DNA of 64,000 nt, from the NCBI RefSeq assembly GCF_000002875.2, contig NC_009416.2:69501-133500 (forward strand), given 5' to 3'. Below are positions 50,232 to 58,815 of this stretch, one piece after another (within the stretch, counting starts at the first letter, position 1; the number at the start of each line of letters is the position of its first letter). The notes under the pieces were generated by a model. The model was not told where the DNA came from, searched no databases, and saw only the letters and a program-made list of their open reading frames with translations. The DNA is from Leishmania infantum JPCM5. Its lineage: Eukaryota; Euglenozoa; Kinetoplastea; Trypanosomatida; Trypanosomatidae. A program made the translations under genes and the position numbers.

Positions 50232-51158
50232 CTACATGTTCGCCACAGATGCGGGCGCGCTCGTCAGCGGAAGGGGAAGATGCGCGGCAACAGCAAGACG
50301 ATAGTGCCTCGTCTTGTCCTCAAGCTTGAGGGGCAGTGCCCGTGAAGTCGACGGACCTCGGTAAATCCAGACAGCACTGCGGAAGGCGCACGCCTCACTT
50401 GGTACCCACTTCAGCTGCCCCCCTATGGGCGGAATATTGTACTTGCGCTTGCCCTGCCGCGTCTTGAGGACGACCTCCACAGGTGCCTCACTGCTCGTGA
50501 GAAACGTTCCGTGAACTGACAGATCGTCCAAGAGCATTGTGAGTGCCAGCGTGCCGGTGGTGATGATGCCTGCACAGTGAGGGGTGTGCGAAAGGACGTC
50601 CCTCACAACGTTCGTGCGCTCGAGCGCCTCGATGTTGTCGTCTGCCGAGGTGCCAAGGCGACGGCGAACTCGTCGGCATACATCGAAGAAGCCCACAGGC
50701 TGCGAGTCAGCAAAGCGCACGATACGAGCCTCATCCAGTGCCCGAGTGGCGGCGTGGCAGCTTGCGTGCTTGGACGGCGCTGAAAATAACGAGGAAGCGC
50801 GTGAAGCGGCTGTGTAAAAAGCATCGGCATCATCATAGAAGACCTGGCCGAGCACCTTCCACATGTCGTTGTTGGCGTTCGGGTAGTAGAAGCGGATGCT
50901 CTTCCTAACGGGAGGGAATGTTCCACAGAACAGCACGCGACTGTCAGCATGCACAACTGGACCAATAGGGTGATCTTCATCCATCGCCGGCCTTGTCTCG
51001 GCAGATACGGCAGTGGCGGGCTTGGTTGCAGCGTCTGCGGTAGTGACACCAGAAGCACCTCCGGCGCGACACATTGCCACAATTCTATTCGCCGCGGCCC
51101 GACGCTTCGCCGGTGCACGGGAAGCGCCCCTGACGCTTTTCAGTGCCAAGTACGCCAT
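50232..51158 (-). CDS. Uracil-DNA-glycosylase superfamily protein, hypoxanthine/deoxyinosine glycosylase type
   Basis: 308 residues. The active-site region reads VLFCGTFPPVRKSIRFYYPN followed by ANNDMWKVLG. This matches the motif-1 pattern of the deoxyinosine/hypoxanthine DNA glycosylase branch (family 6) of the UDG fold, G-T-F-P then F-Y-Y and N-x-x-W. Asn97 occupies the position of the catalytic Asn described for that family. A TTGTLALTMLLDDL helix start and a VPSEACAF segment near the C-terminus fit the second loop. Such enzymes excise deaminated bases to start base excision repair. The first 30 residues are Arg/Ala-rich without acids (SVRGASRAPAKRRAAANR), which could be a mitochondrial presequence or a nuclear signal. 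The start is the ATG at 51158; ATGs at residues 29 and 59 are alternatives. Substrate is inferred, not shown. Confidence 0.75.
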   Translation of the reverse strand: MAYLALKSVRGASRAPAKRRAAANRIVAMCRAGGASGVTTADAATKPATAVSAETRPAMDEDHPIGPVVHADSRVLFCGTFPPVRKSIRFYYPNANNDMWKVLGQVFYDDADAFYTAASRASSLFSAPSKHASCHAATRALDEARIVRFADSQPVGFFDVCRRVRRRLGTSADDNIEALERTNVVRDVLSHTPHCAGIITTGTLALTMLLDDLSVHGTFLTSSEAPVEVVLKTRQGKRKYNIPPIGGQLKWVPSEACAFRSAVWIYRGPSTSRALPLKLEDKTRHYRLAVAAHLPLPLTSAPASVANM

Positions 51159-52736
51159 GGCAAAACTCAGCAGACTACCGACGGAAACCGGCGTACGCGC
51201 GTGCGCGACGCGTAAGAGAGAAGTTCAAGAGCGATCAATAGAGCGTAGCGTTGCCAAACAGTGGCGGGCCACCAAGGTGGTGCATCTGCACGGGTGCTCA
51301 TGTAGTGAGCGGGAAACGTTTCGAAGGGGCGGCCTGTCGTCCCTGCCCGCGTTGTGCGACGGTAAAGGACTAACAGAAGCAGAACAGGTAACGCAAAACG
51401 GTGGGTGAGGCACAGGCATCATTCGCCGAGAAGGCGGTGCAAGATCTGCCATCTCTAGATCGCGGTTCGGCAATCAAGCTACATACACCCACGTAGGGTA
51501 CTCAGCGAGGGACTGCGCACTTGAGGCGTCATTTCTTTCCACAATGTGCCCGTTCTCCGCCCCGAAATATAAGTGAAACTCTACTCTACCCCCACCCGGC
51601 CTGTCACAGACCCCATCGTGTGGGGCGAAGCAGCGCAAGGCACGCGCGTTGCAGCAGTGCGCCGACCCGGTCATCCCAGCACGGCCATCTGCCCTCGAGC
51701 TCTACCCCACCCACCCGCCGCCTCGCCGGCCGCCAGCTCGTGCCTCCCTCCCTTCTCGGAATGGGCGCGGGCGCCGCTGCCCCCGCCCTCCCCCCGCCCG
51801 CACACCAGTGGGCGGTGTAGGGGCCCGGGCGGGTTACTCTCGAGACGCGGTGACACGCTGCCGAATCATATGGATGGCACACGCGTGTTCACTGTCGCCG
51901 GTCGCCCCGACGCAACGCCCAGCCAGGACCCGGCCAACTACATCAGCAGCGATACGTCGCCTGGACCTCCAGCACGGCGCCGGCGCCTGCGACCCTGTCA
52001 CCACCACAGGTGGTTCGGCACTTGGTCAGCGATAGGGTGGCCTCCCGGCTTCTCCAGAGAGAGAGAGGGCGGGGGTACTGGGCCCTGCGACACCGCGCAT
52101 GGAGGCCTCCCCCTTCCTGTCATCAAAGGCTGCAACGTTGAAAACACGAGAGAAAAGGAGACCGAACACGTCTCCGCTCAGTGGCGAAAAGGCAGGCGGC
52201 GCATCGCATCAGAGGATGCGAGAGAAGGTCGTTGAGGCCCGCTGCAAGCTGCGCGCATGCTTCCAGCTCTGGAGCGCAGACCAAAGAGCAAGAAGAATGC
52301 GCGAGCGGAGTGACGCAATTGCCCGTTCCCGTAAGCTGCACACAGGGGGACAGAGAGAGACGCCCGCACCGTCCTCCACGGCGTGGATGTCGGCGCGTGT
52401 GAGCCCCGTTATCGTTCCCGTGCGCACGGAAAGGGGAGGAGCAAAACGCATGCAACAGCGCCCAAAGCGACTCACGCGTGAAATATCGGTGCGCAGGCCT
52501 CGCACAAGAAAATGAGCCCTCATCGTCACGGCTGGCCCAACGCGCGCTCACATACACACGCACGCACATATACACATGCACACCTACATCTCTGCGAATG
52601 TGGCGAAGAGGGCAGAAGCGCGCATTCGCCGTACCTTCGGATGAGGTCGGTGGCTTCGATGCGCATGTAACTCTTTCGTTATAACCCATACGACACCCTC
52701 ACACCTTCAACCCCGACGCGTCGCCTCGCAGCGGCA
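51159..52736. other. Intergenic region between the two-span coiled-coil gene and the glycosylase gene
   Basis: About 1.6 kb, with repeat copy 3 at 51583-52103 in the middle. The remainder holds the 3' flank of the coiled-coil gene and a weak leader for the glycosylase, with no clear splice acceptor. The plus-strand frames across the repeat are antisense and not accepted. Confidence 0.6.
51583..52103 (+). mobile_element. Interspersed repeat copy 3 (candidate SIDER-type retroposon)
   Basis: About 520 bp, nearly identical to copy 4. Both share a left end different from copies 1 and 2: ACTCTACCCCCACCCGG, then CAGACCCCATCGTGTGGGGC, which contains a small CCCCA/TGGGG hairpin. The right end reads GGGCCCTGCGACACCGCGCA. 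It lies about 630 nt downstream of the coiled-coil gene's stop on the transcribed strand. Confidence 0.78.
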
Positions 52737-55700
52737 TCATGTCATGTCTAAATCATCGCTCCACTGAAGCTTGTGGTAGCGACGCGTAGAGTCGGGATTG
52801 CGCACCATCGTCGACTTCTTAACGGCCAACGGTAAGGTTGGGCAGCCCTGTGCACTCACCGGAAGCGGCGACGTAGGATGGCGGTGCGCGCCCGGTTCTC
52901 TTTCCAGATTGGAGAAGTCGGAGGTGTTGTAAGAGTCGCCGTCGGCGTGGCCATCGGCCAACTCCTGCAGGGAGCGCATCTGTCGCGGCTTCGAGCTCTC
53001 CGGCGCAGTCGCCGTTGCAGTCGCCACCGTGGTGCGGGGGGACGGCGCTGGTGAGCTCACCACACCACGGGCCTTGTCGAGCTCATCTCTGCTGATTTTC
53101 AGCTGCTTCTCGAGGAGAGTGACCATTTCTTCCTGCGCTGCAGCGCGTCGTTCAGCCTTGGCGAGTTTGTCCTTTATGGCTGAGAAGCTAGCAGGGTTTT
53201 CCTTCTCCGCGAGTGATAGCTTGAGTTGCGCCACGACCGCCGACTGCTTGTGCAGCGCTGAAGCCTGCCGCACCGCCAAAGACTTAGCATCCTGCAGCTG
53301 ACGGGTGGTCAGCTCACGGTTCACGACAGTGCTGAGCAAGTCCACATAGTACATCTCCAGCATGCCATAGTAGCCATTGATGAAGGCGGCGTACAGCTGA
53401 GGCAACCGCCCGGCGTCTTCACGCGCGACAGGGAGGGTGGATGCCGAGCTCAGACTCCTGGCAGGACCGCCGCGGAGAAGAGAGAGGGCATGCGCGTCGC
53501 CCAGCACGCTCTCTGAGAGCGAGGTGTACGCATCCGCCGCCGACATGTCTCGGCACGTGTTCACTTGGTGCGCTCGCCCTCGCAGCCTGTGCGTCTCCTG
53601 CTCCAACAACGCAGCACAGCACGTGGAGTGCCACGCCAGAAGAGTCTCCGAGCTGTTCGTCATGCAAGCCTCAAACAACACATCATAGCTCAGAGGAGCC
53701 TCGCCGTCCGCAAGAAACCTCCCGGTGTGCCTAGATCGGCTCCTCCTCGAGCGCGACGACAGCGTTGGCGAGCGTTGCGTCGTTGCTGTCTCGCTTGCGG
53801 CTATGAGCGTGTCAAGACGCGCGATTTTGTCATCCGACAAGCGGCAGGCCCGCGGGCACTTCGCCAGAACGCAGGCAGAAGCAAGAAAAGCGAAAAGTAT
53901 GCCAGACACGCGGAGATACGCAGTGAAGCGCGCCTGACACCCACCCGCAGCAGTGGTCTCGCCGCCCCTCGGTGCATACACCGAGGCTCCGCTGAAATTC
54001 CACATGAGCCTTCCTGGCTCAACGGTGCTCTTTAGCAGCTGCGCGACGGCGTCCGCAGAGCTCGCGTTGAGGGGCAACTTGTGCAGCTCTTCTTCGACAG
54101 TTTTGCGCACGTCAGCGCAGACATGCAGATTGTGCTGCGTCGCCTCCAAGCACGCCTCCGTCGCACTGTCAGCCATCGCCGCGTGAAACACCTGACGCGC
54201 CTTCAGCGCCATTTCTTGATGGGTTGCCTCGGCAGCTTGGAGCTGTGCTGTGCAGACGGTGACTTGAGCGCCAAGATCGCGCACTTGCGCCTGATGGCGC
54301 TTCAGAAGCGCCTCGCTTTGCATCCGACACGCCTCGTCTCTTTGGCGCAGCTGCGTCGTCGTGCGCCGTCGCTCCTCGATCGCGGCCTCCTCCTGTGCCT
54401 TAGCGTGCTTCGCAGCCAGCAGCTGGGAGGCCTCTCTGACAGCCGCTTGAGTCGTAGCCGCACACTGCGCTGCGAGTCGCTCCTCCTCGAGCCGCCAATT
54501 GCTAGCAGAGATACGCTGCTGGGCTTCACGTTCCTCTTCCCGCGCCCGCTGCGCCGCCGCAGTGCTGTTCTCACGCGCCTCAAGAAGCTGCGCAGTGCAA
54601 TCCTCGCGCACGCGCTTTAGCGTCATCTCGCACTCCGCCCTGGCTTGCCGCCGTGGCGTATCGCACGCAGAAGCGCTTCGCAGAGTCTCCCGCTGAAGCT
54701 CCGATGCAGTCGTCGCCGCGCTGCTGTTGAGAGCGGATAACTCCCTCGAAAGGCGCTCCGTGCATGCAGCCTCAGCCTTCTGCGCTGCAGCGGCGCTCGT
54801 GCGGCGCGTCTCTTCGCCCAGCGCCGCCAGCTGCGCCGCGCAGGAGGCATCCAGCTGCGCGCGCTCCGCGCTAAAGGAGACTCGGGCCTGCTCGGCAGCA
54901 TCCGCGCAGGTGGCCACGCGCTTCTCGGCTTCTGCCTTGGCGGCGGTCAGTGCCTCTTGAACACGCTCAAGGGCGCTAGCGGCGCTTTCGTTGAGTACAG
55001 CCACGTTCGCCTTTAGCTGCTCGTTGCACGTCGCCTCCGTCCGCTGGACTGCCGATTTGACCTTCTCCAACGACGCTTTCGCCAGCGCGCTGCGTTGACG
55101 GGCGCACTCCTCCTTGAAAGAGGTCAACTGCTTTGCATGGTCGGCGCTCAACGAGCTGCGTGTGTCGCGCACACGCTGCTTGCACTCTTGCGCGGCCGCC
55201 GCCAAGCTCGCGGCGCACCGCTGCCCCTCTGCCTCAGAGTTGCTGAAGCTCTCAGTGAGGACAGCAGCAGCGCCAGTGGCCCCCTGCCGAGCAGCTGCGA
55301 GCGTCAGCTGGGACTCATGACTCTCTCGTTCGCACAGCTCCGCGCGCCTCTCCTGCTTGGCGAGATCAGCTGTGGACCGTGAGAGGCTCGCATGGCAATT
55401 AGCGAGCTCATCGCTGCACTCGCGAAGCGGCGCGCTCAACTCCTTGGTCACTTCCTCAATCTCATTCACGCGCGACGAATTCGGCCTGGTCGCGTCGCTG
55501 GTGCAGTTGTGAAGCTCGCGCTCCAGCTTACGCCGGATCGTTGCGCATCGCTGCTGGCACTCCGTCACCCGGCCCTCGCACGCTGCGACCGCGGCGGCAA
55601 GCGTTGCTGCACTCGTCATCTGCGTCTCAGCAGTTGAGACGGCCCGGTTGTAGAAGGCCTGCAGGCGAGGGAAAGGCCACTGCTGCAGCCCAGCGTCCAT

Positions 55701-57380
55701 GGCGGTCTGCTGAGCACGACGCGCTAACTCCGCAGCGCCTGTCGTTTTCTCCACGTCACCGCCTGCTGTCCGTGGAGTGCTCTCCAGAGTCACTTGCGAA
55801 GTTACCACGATGCTTATGACGAGGCTGCCAGCGCGCAGCGCTACATCGACTCTCCGCGTTGCGTCGCCTTCGCCTCGCAGCAGCTCCCACACGTCATCCT
55901 TCGCCAAACCCTCCATCTCGTGACGGTGCGCGTCCAGCAACGACGGCCACAGCGTGCCTTCTAAGCGACGCGCGTGCGCCGTTCGCACTTCGACCTGCGC
56001 AGCGACGAAACACGAGGCACCCTCCGCCGACTTCCTCGACAGTGTCTTCTCGATCCTGCTAGAGAGTGGAGAGTTGTTAGGGGTTGTGAACGCGTTCGCT
56101 ATAGTCGCTGCCGAGGTGGAGTAGTTGCGCGGCTCCGGTGTGTAGCCGAGAGAGGAGTAGGCGGACATGGCCACACCCCACAGCGAGTGCAGCGGCCTCC
56201 ACAACGAGAGCAGGGCTGACGAGGCGGCGCGCGTGGTGACGGAGGTGCGGTTCGCCTGTGCTGCGGCTACCACAGAGGACATGTTGCCGGGAGTCGCATG
56301 CAGCGGCTTCAGCGAGGTGGAAAACAAAGCCGTTGGCCCGCCAAGCCATCTGTACAGCGCCTGCAGGGTGCGGCCGACAATGAGCACAGGATCCACGACG
56401 AGCTGCACCAGGGAGCGCGCCACCGACGCGGCGAGAGTGATAACGGTGGTGAGGCCCCACCCCTCGCCGTCCTCCGTCGCGTTCAAGAAGATGTACCTAA
56501 GCACCGGATGCGCCTGCCGATCGATGCGCGGCAGCATCGCGTGTACAGGATCCCACATATATGCCTTGGAGGCTGCCAACACCGAGCCAACTAAACGGAA
56601 AAAACTGGGAACGCCAACGTAGCTGAGCACGTGCCACAGTGCTCGACGCGTGTGCAGCGCCACCTGGCGGTGAAACTCGGGCACAAGTCGGTCGGGCCAC
56701 CCCCGTCTGCCGACTGTGCCGTCGCGCATCCGCGGCCGAGGCGTCGACGAGGCCACGCTAAAGGCAAAGTATGATGGGTTGTAGTCGGCTGAGACCGACA
56801 CGACGAAGGAAATGGCGCACAGCACAGTAAAAAACACAATGCCAACGAAAAGTATTGTCTTGATCAAGAAGAGCAGCAAACTCGCTTCGGCGCTTGTCGT
56901 CGCTGCCGTGGGGGCCTCCGTGTCATCGAAGGCACTGCCGCGACGCGTGGAATTGAGGAACAACGGCGTTTCCGACCCCGCCCCCTCCTCCCCACTGGTC
57001 GGTGTTGCGAGAGCCTGCGACGAATGCTGATGTGTCGCCCCCACCTTTGATGCGCCGATAGATTTGCCACTGTGCTCGCTGCTGCGCCTGGCGCTACTCA
57101 AGTGCGGAATGCGAGGCGGTGTGACGTGCGTCGCGACGTAGTCTTTGATGCGAGAGGCCGCCAGAGCAGCGGAGCCGTACAGCTGGCTCTCTGACGGCAG
57201 CTCTTGCACCGATGTAGCGCGCTGAGACGTCTTCACGCTGCTGTTGCGGCCGCGCTTGGCTAAGCTCAGCTGACGTGCATACTCACGATCAAACTCTGGC
57301 GCGCCGCGAGTCTCTATGGTGCTCCGGTGTGATGAGGAGGTGCGCACCGAGGACGTGCGATGTACACTCTCGGCGCGCAT
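52737..57380 (-). CDS. Two-span membrane protein with long coiled coil
   Basis: 1547 residues. A Ser/Arg-rich N-terminal segment of about 160 residues precedes a strong transmembrane helix (about 168-196, FLIKTILFVGIVFFTVLCAI). After a mixed region, residues of about 560-1120 form a long Ala/Glu/Arg/Gln-rich coiled coil with regular Cys (ERVQEALTAAKAEAEKRVAT, RAREEEREAQQRISASN). A second hydrophobic segment (about 1155-1172, VSGILFAFLASACVLAKC) is followed by a cytosolic part with another coiled coil (about 1350-1450). If both segments span, the long coiled coil lies in the lumen or outside and both ends are cytosolic. No orthologue is recognised. The start is the ATG at 57380 (MRAESVHRTSSVRTSSSH). 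Confidence 0.87.
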   Translation of the reverse strand: MRAESVHRTSSVRTSSSHRSTIETRGAPEFDREYARQLSLAKRGRNSSVKTSQRATSVQELPSESQLYGSAALAASRIKDYVATHVTPPRIPHLSSARRSSEHSGKSIGASKVGATHQHSSQALATPTSGEEGAGSETPLFLNSTRRGSAFDDTEAPTAATTSAEASLLLFLIKTILFVGIVFFTVLCAISFVVSVSADYNPSYFAFSVASSTPRPRMRDGTVGRRGWPDRLVPEFHRQVALHTRRALWHVLSYVGVPSFFRLVGSVLAASKAYMWDPVHAMLPRIDRQAHPVLRYIFLNATEDGEGWGLTTVITLAASVARSLVQLVVDPVLIVGRTLQALYRWLGGPTALFSTSLKPLHATPGNMSSVVAAAQANRTSVTTRAASSALLSLWRPLHSLWGVAMSAYSSLGYTPEPRNYSTSAATIANAFTTPNNSPLSSRIEKTLSRKSAEGASCFVAAQVEVRTAHARRLEGTLWPSLLDAHRHEMEGLAKDDVWELLRGEGDATRRVDVALRAGSLVISIVVTSQVTLESTPRTAGGDVEKTTGAAELARRAQQTAMDAGLQQWPFPRLQAFYNRAVSTAETQMTSAATLAAAVAACEGRVTECQQRCATIRRKLERELHNCTSDATRPNSSRVNEIEEVTKELSAPLRECSDELANCHASLSRSTADLAKQERRAELCERESHESQLTLAAARQGATGAAAVLTESFSNSEAEGQRCAASLAAAAQECKQRVRDTRSSLSADHAKQLTSFKEECARQRSALAKASLEKVKSAVQRTEATCNEQLKANVAVLNESAASALERVQEALTAAKAEAEKRVATCADAAEQARVSFSAERAQLDASCAAQLAALGEETRRTSAAAAQKAEAACTERLSRELSALNSSAATTASELQRETLRSASACDTPRRQARAECEMTLKRVREDCTAQLLEARENSTAAAQRAREEEREAQQRISASNWRLEEERLAAQCAATTQAAVREASQLLAAKHAKAQEEAAIEERRRTTTQLRQRDEACRMQSEALLKRHQAQVRDLGAQVTVCTAQLQAAEATHQEMALKARQVFHAAMADSATEACLEATQHNLHVCADVRKTVEEELHKLPLNASSADAVAQLLKSTVEPGRLMWNFSGASVYAPRGGETTAAGGCQARFTAYLRVSGILFAFLASACVLAKCPRACRLSDDKIARLDTLIAASETATTQRSPTLSSRSRRSRSRHTGRFLADGEAPLSYDVLFEACMTNSSETLLAWHSTCCAALLEQETHRLRGRAHQVNTCRDMSAADAYTSLSESVLGDAHALSLLRGGPARSLSSASTLPVAREDAGRLPQLYAAFINGYYGMLEMYYVDLLSTVVNRELTTRQLQDAKSLAVRQASALHKQSAVVAQLKLSLAEKENPASFSAIKDKLAKAERRAAAQEEMVTLLEKQLKISRDELDKARGVVSSPAPSPRTTVATATATAPESSKPRQMRSLQELADGHADGDSYNTSDFSNLEREPGAHRHPTSPLPVSAQGCPTLPLAVKKSTMVRNPDSTRRYHKLQWSDDLDMT

Positions 57381-57602
57381 GATTTCTTTTTCTTTTGGGT
57401 GGGGGAGCTACAGTTTGGGTAGTAGTTGTGTAGTTTGATCGACCTCTCTACCCATCTACTGGGCGTGCCAACCCCCCGCCTGGCACGCGCTTATGGGTGA
57501 GCCTGTGTCCGTGTACGGAGATGTGCTGCAGCCTGCCTCACTCGCGAGCCCTCACACACCGGCCCGCTGTTGTAAAGCGTGCGGGTGTGCAAAGGGGGAG
57601 AG

Positions 57603-57624
57603 CTGGAGGAGGCGAAAGAAGGAG
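57603..57624 (-). promoter_or_regulatory. Predicted spliced-leader acceptor for the two-span coiled-coil gene
   Basis: The minus strand reads CTCCTTCTTTCGCCTCCTCCAG, with the AG at 57603-57604, giving a leader of about 222 nt. A good tract directly joined to AG, but more proximal AGs exist. Confidence 0.45.
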
Positions 57625-58117
57625 CGGACGGCTTGGCAGTGGTCTTGCGCTCTCGCATCCGCCGCGCCAGGTGAGCCCGTAGGGTTATAGATAATGCGAA
57701 GCCGCTGCTACAAAAAAAAAACAACGGCAAGACGATGGGAATGCATACTCACCAAATAAGAGAGCAACGCACACACCCTGAAACCCGCGAGACGGTTGAA
57801 TGAAGAGACCCTGCCACACTTCTGAGTCACCGTCATCGCTGAACAAAGACGAAGGAAAGGGAGCGCGGCGCGACCAGAAGGGTGGACGCGCACACACCGT
57901 GCTTGCAGAGCCGCAGTACTCCGCGACCTCCCCTTCATTCCCCCCACGTACGCCCCGTCTGGCCAAAAGCGGAACCCTGATAAAGAGAGCACTCAGCGCA
58001 GTTTCAAGTTCGCAGTCTCAAACTAGACGGTTGCTGTCCATCTGCCATAGATCGGCTGAAAAAAACGACATTTTTTGTTCAATGCGGACATTCTCCTATA
58101 GAACATCAGTTATTTCC

Positions 58118-58638
58118 ACTCTACCCCCACCCGGCCTGTCACAGACCCCATCGTGTGGGGCGAAGCAGCGCAAGGCACGCGCGTTGCAGCAGTGCGCCGA
58201 CCCGGTCATCCCAGCACGGCCACCTGCCCTCGAGCTCTACCCCACCCACTCGCCGCCTCGCCGGTCGCCAGCTGGTGCCTCCCTCCCTTCTCGGAATGGG
58301 CGCGGGCGCCGCTGCCCCCGCCCGCACACCAGTGGGCGGTGTAGGGGCCCGGGCGGGTTACTCTCGAGACGCGGTGACACGCTGCCGAATCATATGGATG
58401 GCACACGCGTGTTCACTGTCGCCGGTCGCCCCGACGCAACGCCCAGCCAGGACCCGGCCAACTACATCAGCAGCGATACGTCGCCTGGACCTCCAGCACG
58501 GCGCCGGCGCCTGCGACCCTGTCACCACCACAGGTGGTTCGGCACTTGGTCAGCGATAGGGTGGCCTCCCGGCTTCTCCAGAGAGAGAGAGGGTGGGGGT
58601 ACTGGGCCCTGCGGCACCACGCATGGAGTTATCCTCCC
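58118..58638 (+). mobile_element. Interspersed repeat copy 4 (candidate SIDER-type retroposon)
   Basis: About 520 bp, nearly identical to copy 3 over its length apart from an 11-nt deletion in the C-rich stretch at about 58318-58324 and scattered single changes. Its right end, GCATGGAGTTATCCTCCC, is shared with copy 2 rather than copy 3, suggesting mosaic ancestry or gene conversion. It lies close downstream of the BART-like gene's stop. Confidence 0.78.
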
Positions 58639-58815
58639 GTCCTCCGGGTGTAGGACGAAGTTACATGGACAGAGAGACGACCCCGGCTTCCACCTCCGCC
58701 CCCTCCTCCGCGTAACCAAAGCAGACCGACGGCAGTGAGCGGGGAGGGCAGCAGGGGGAAGGGGACGCACGGTGCGGGTGCGCGGGGGTCGTGGCGTAGT
58801 CCATCACATGCTCCT

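Larger units (their letters stand above)
57381..58815. other. Intergenic region between the BART-like gene and the two-span coiled-coil gene
   Basis: About 1.4 kb with repeat copy 4 (58118-58638), which begins only about 180 nt past the BART-like gene's stop codon. The rest holds the coiled-coil gene's leader and A-rich and T-rich runs (near 57711 and 58070). No coding sequence is supported. Confidence 0.6.

Noticed and set aside
57800..58738. Plus-strand open frame of 312 codons across repeat copy 4
   Set aside because: Antisense to transcription, mostly repeat sequence plus UTR, and begins in unrelated flank; not a gene on this evidence.
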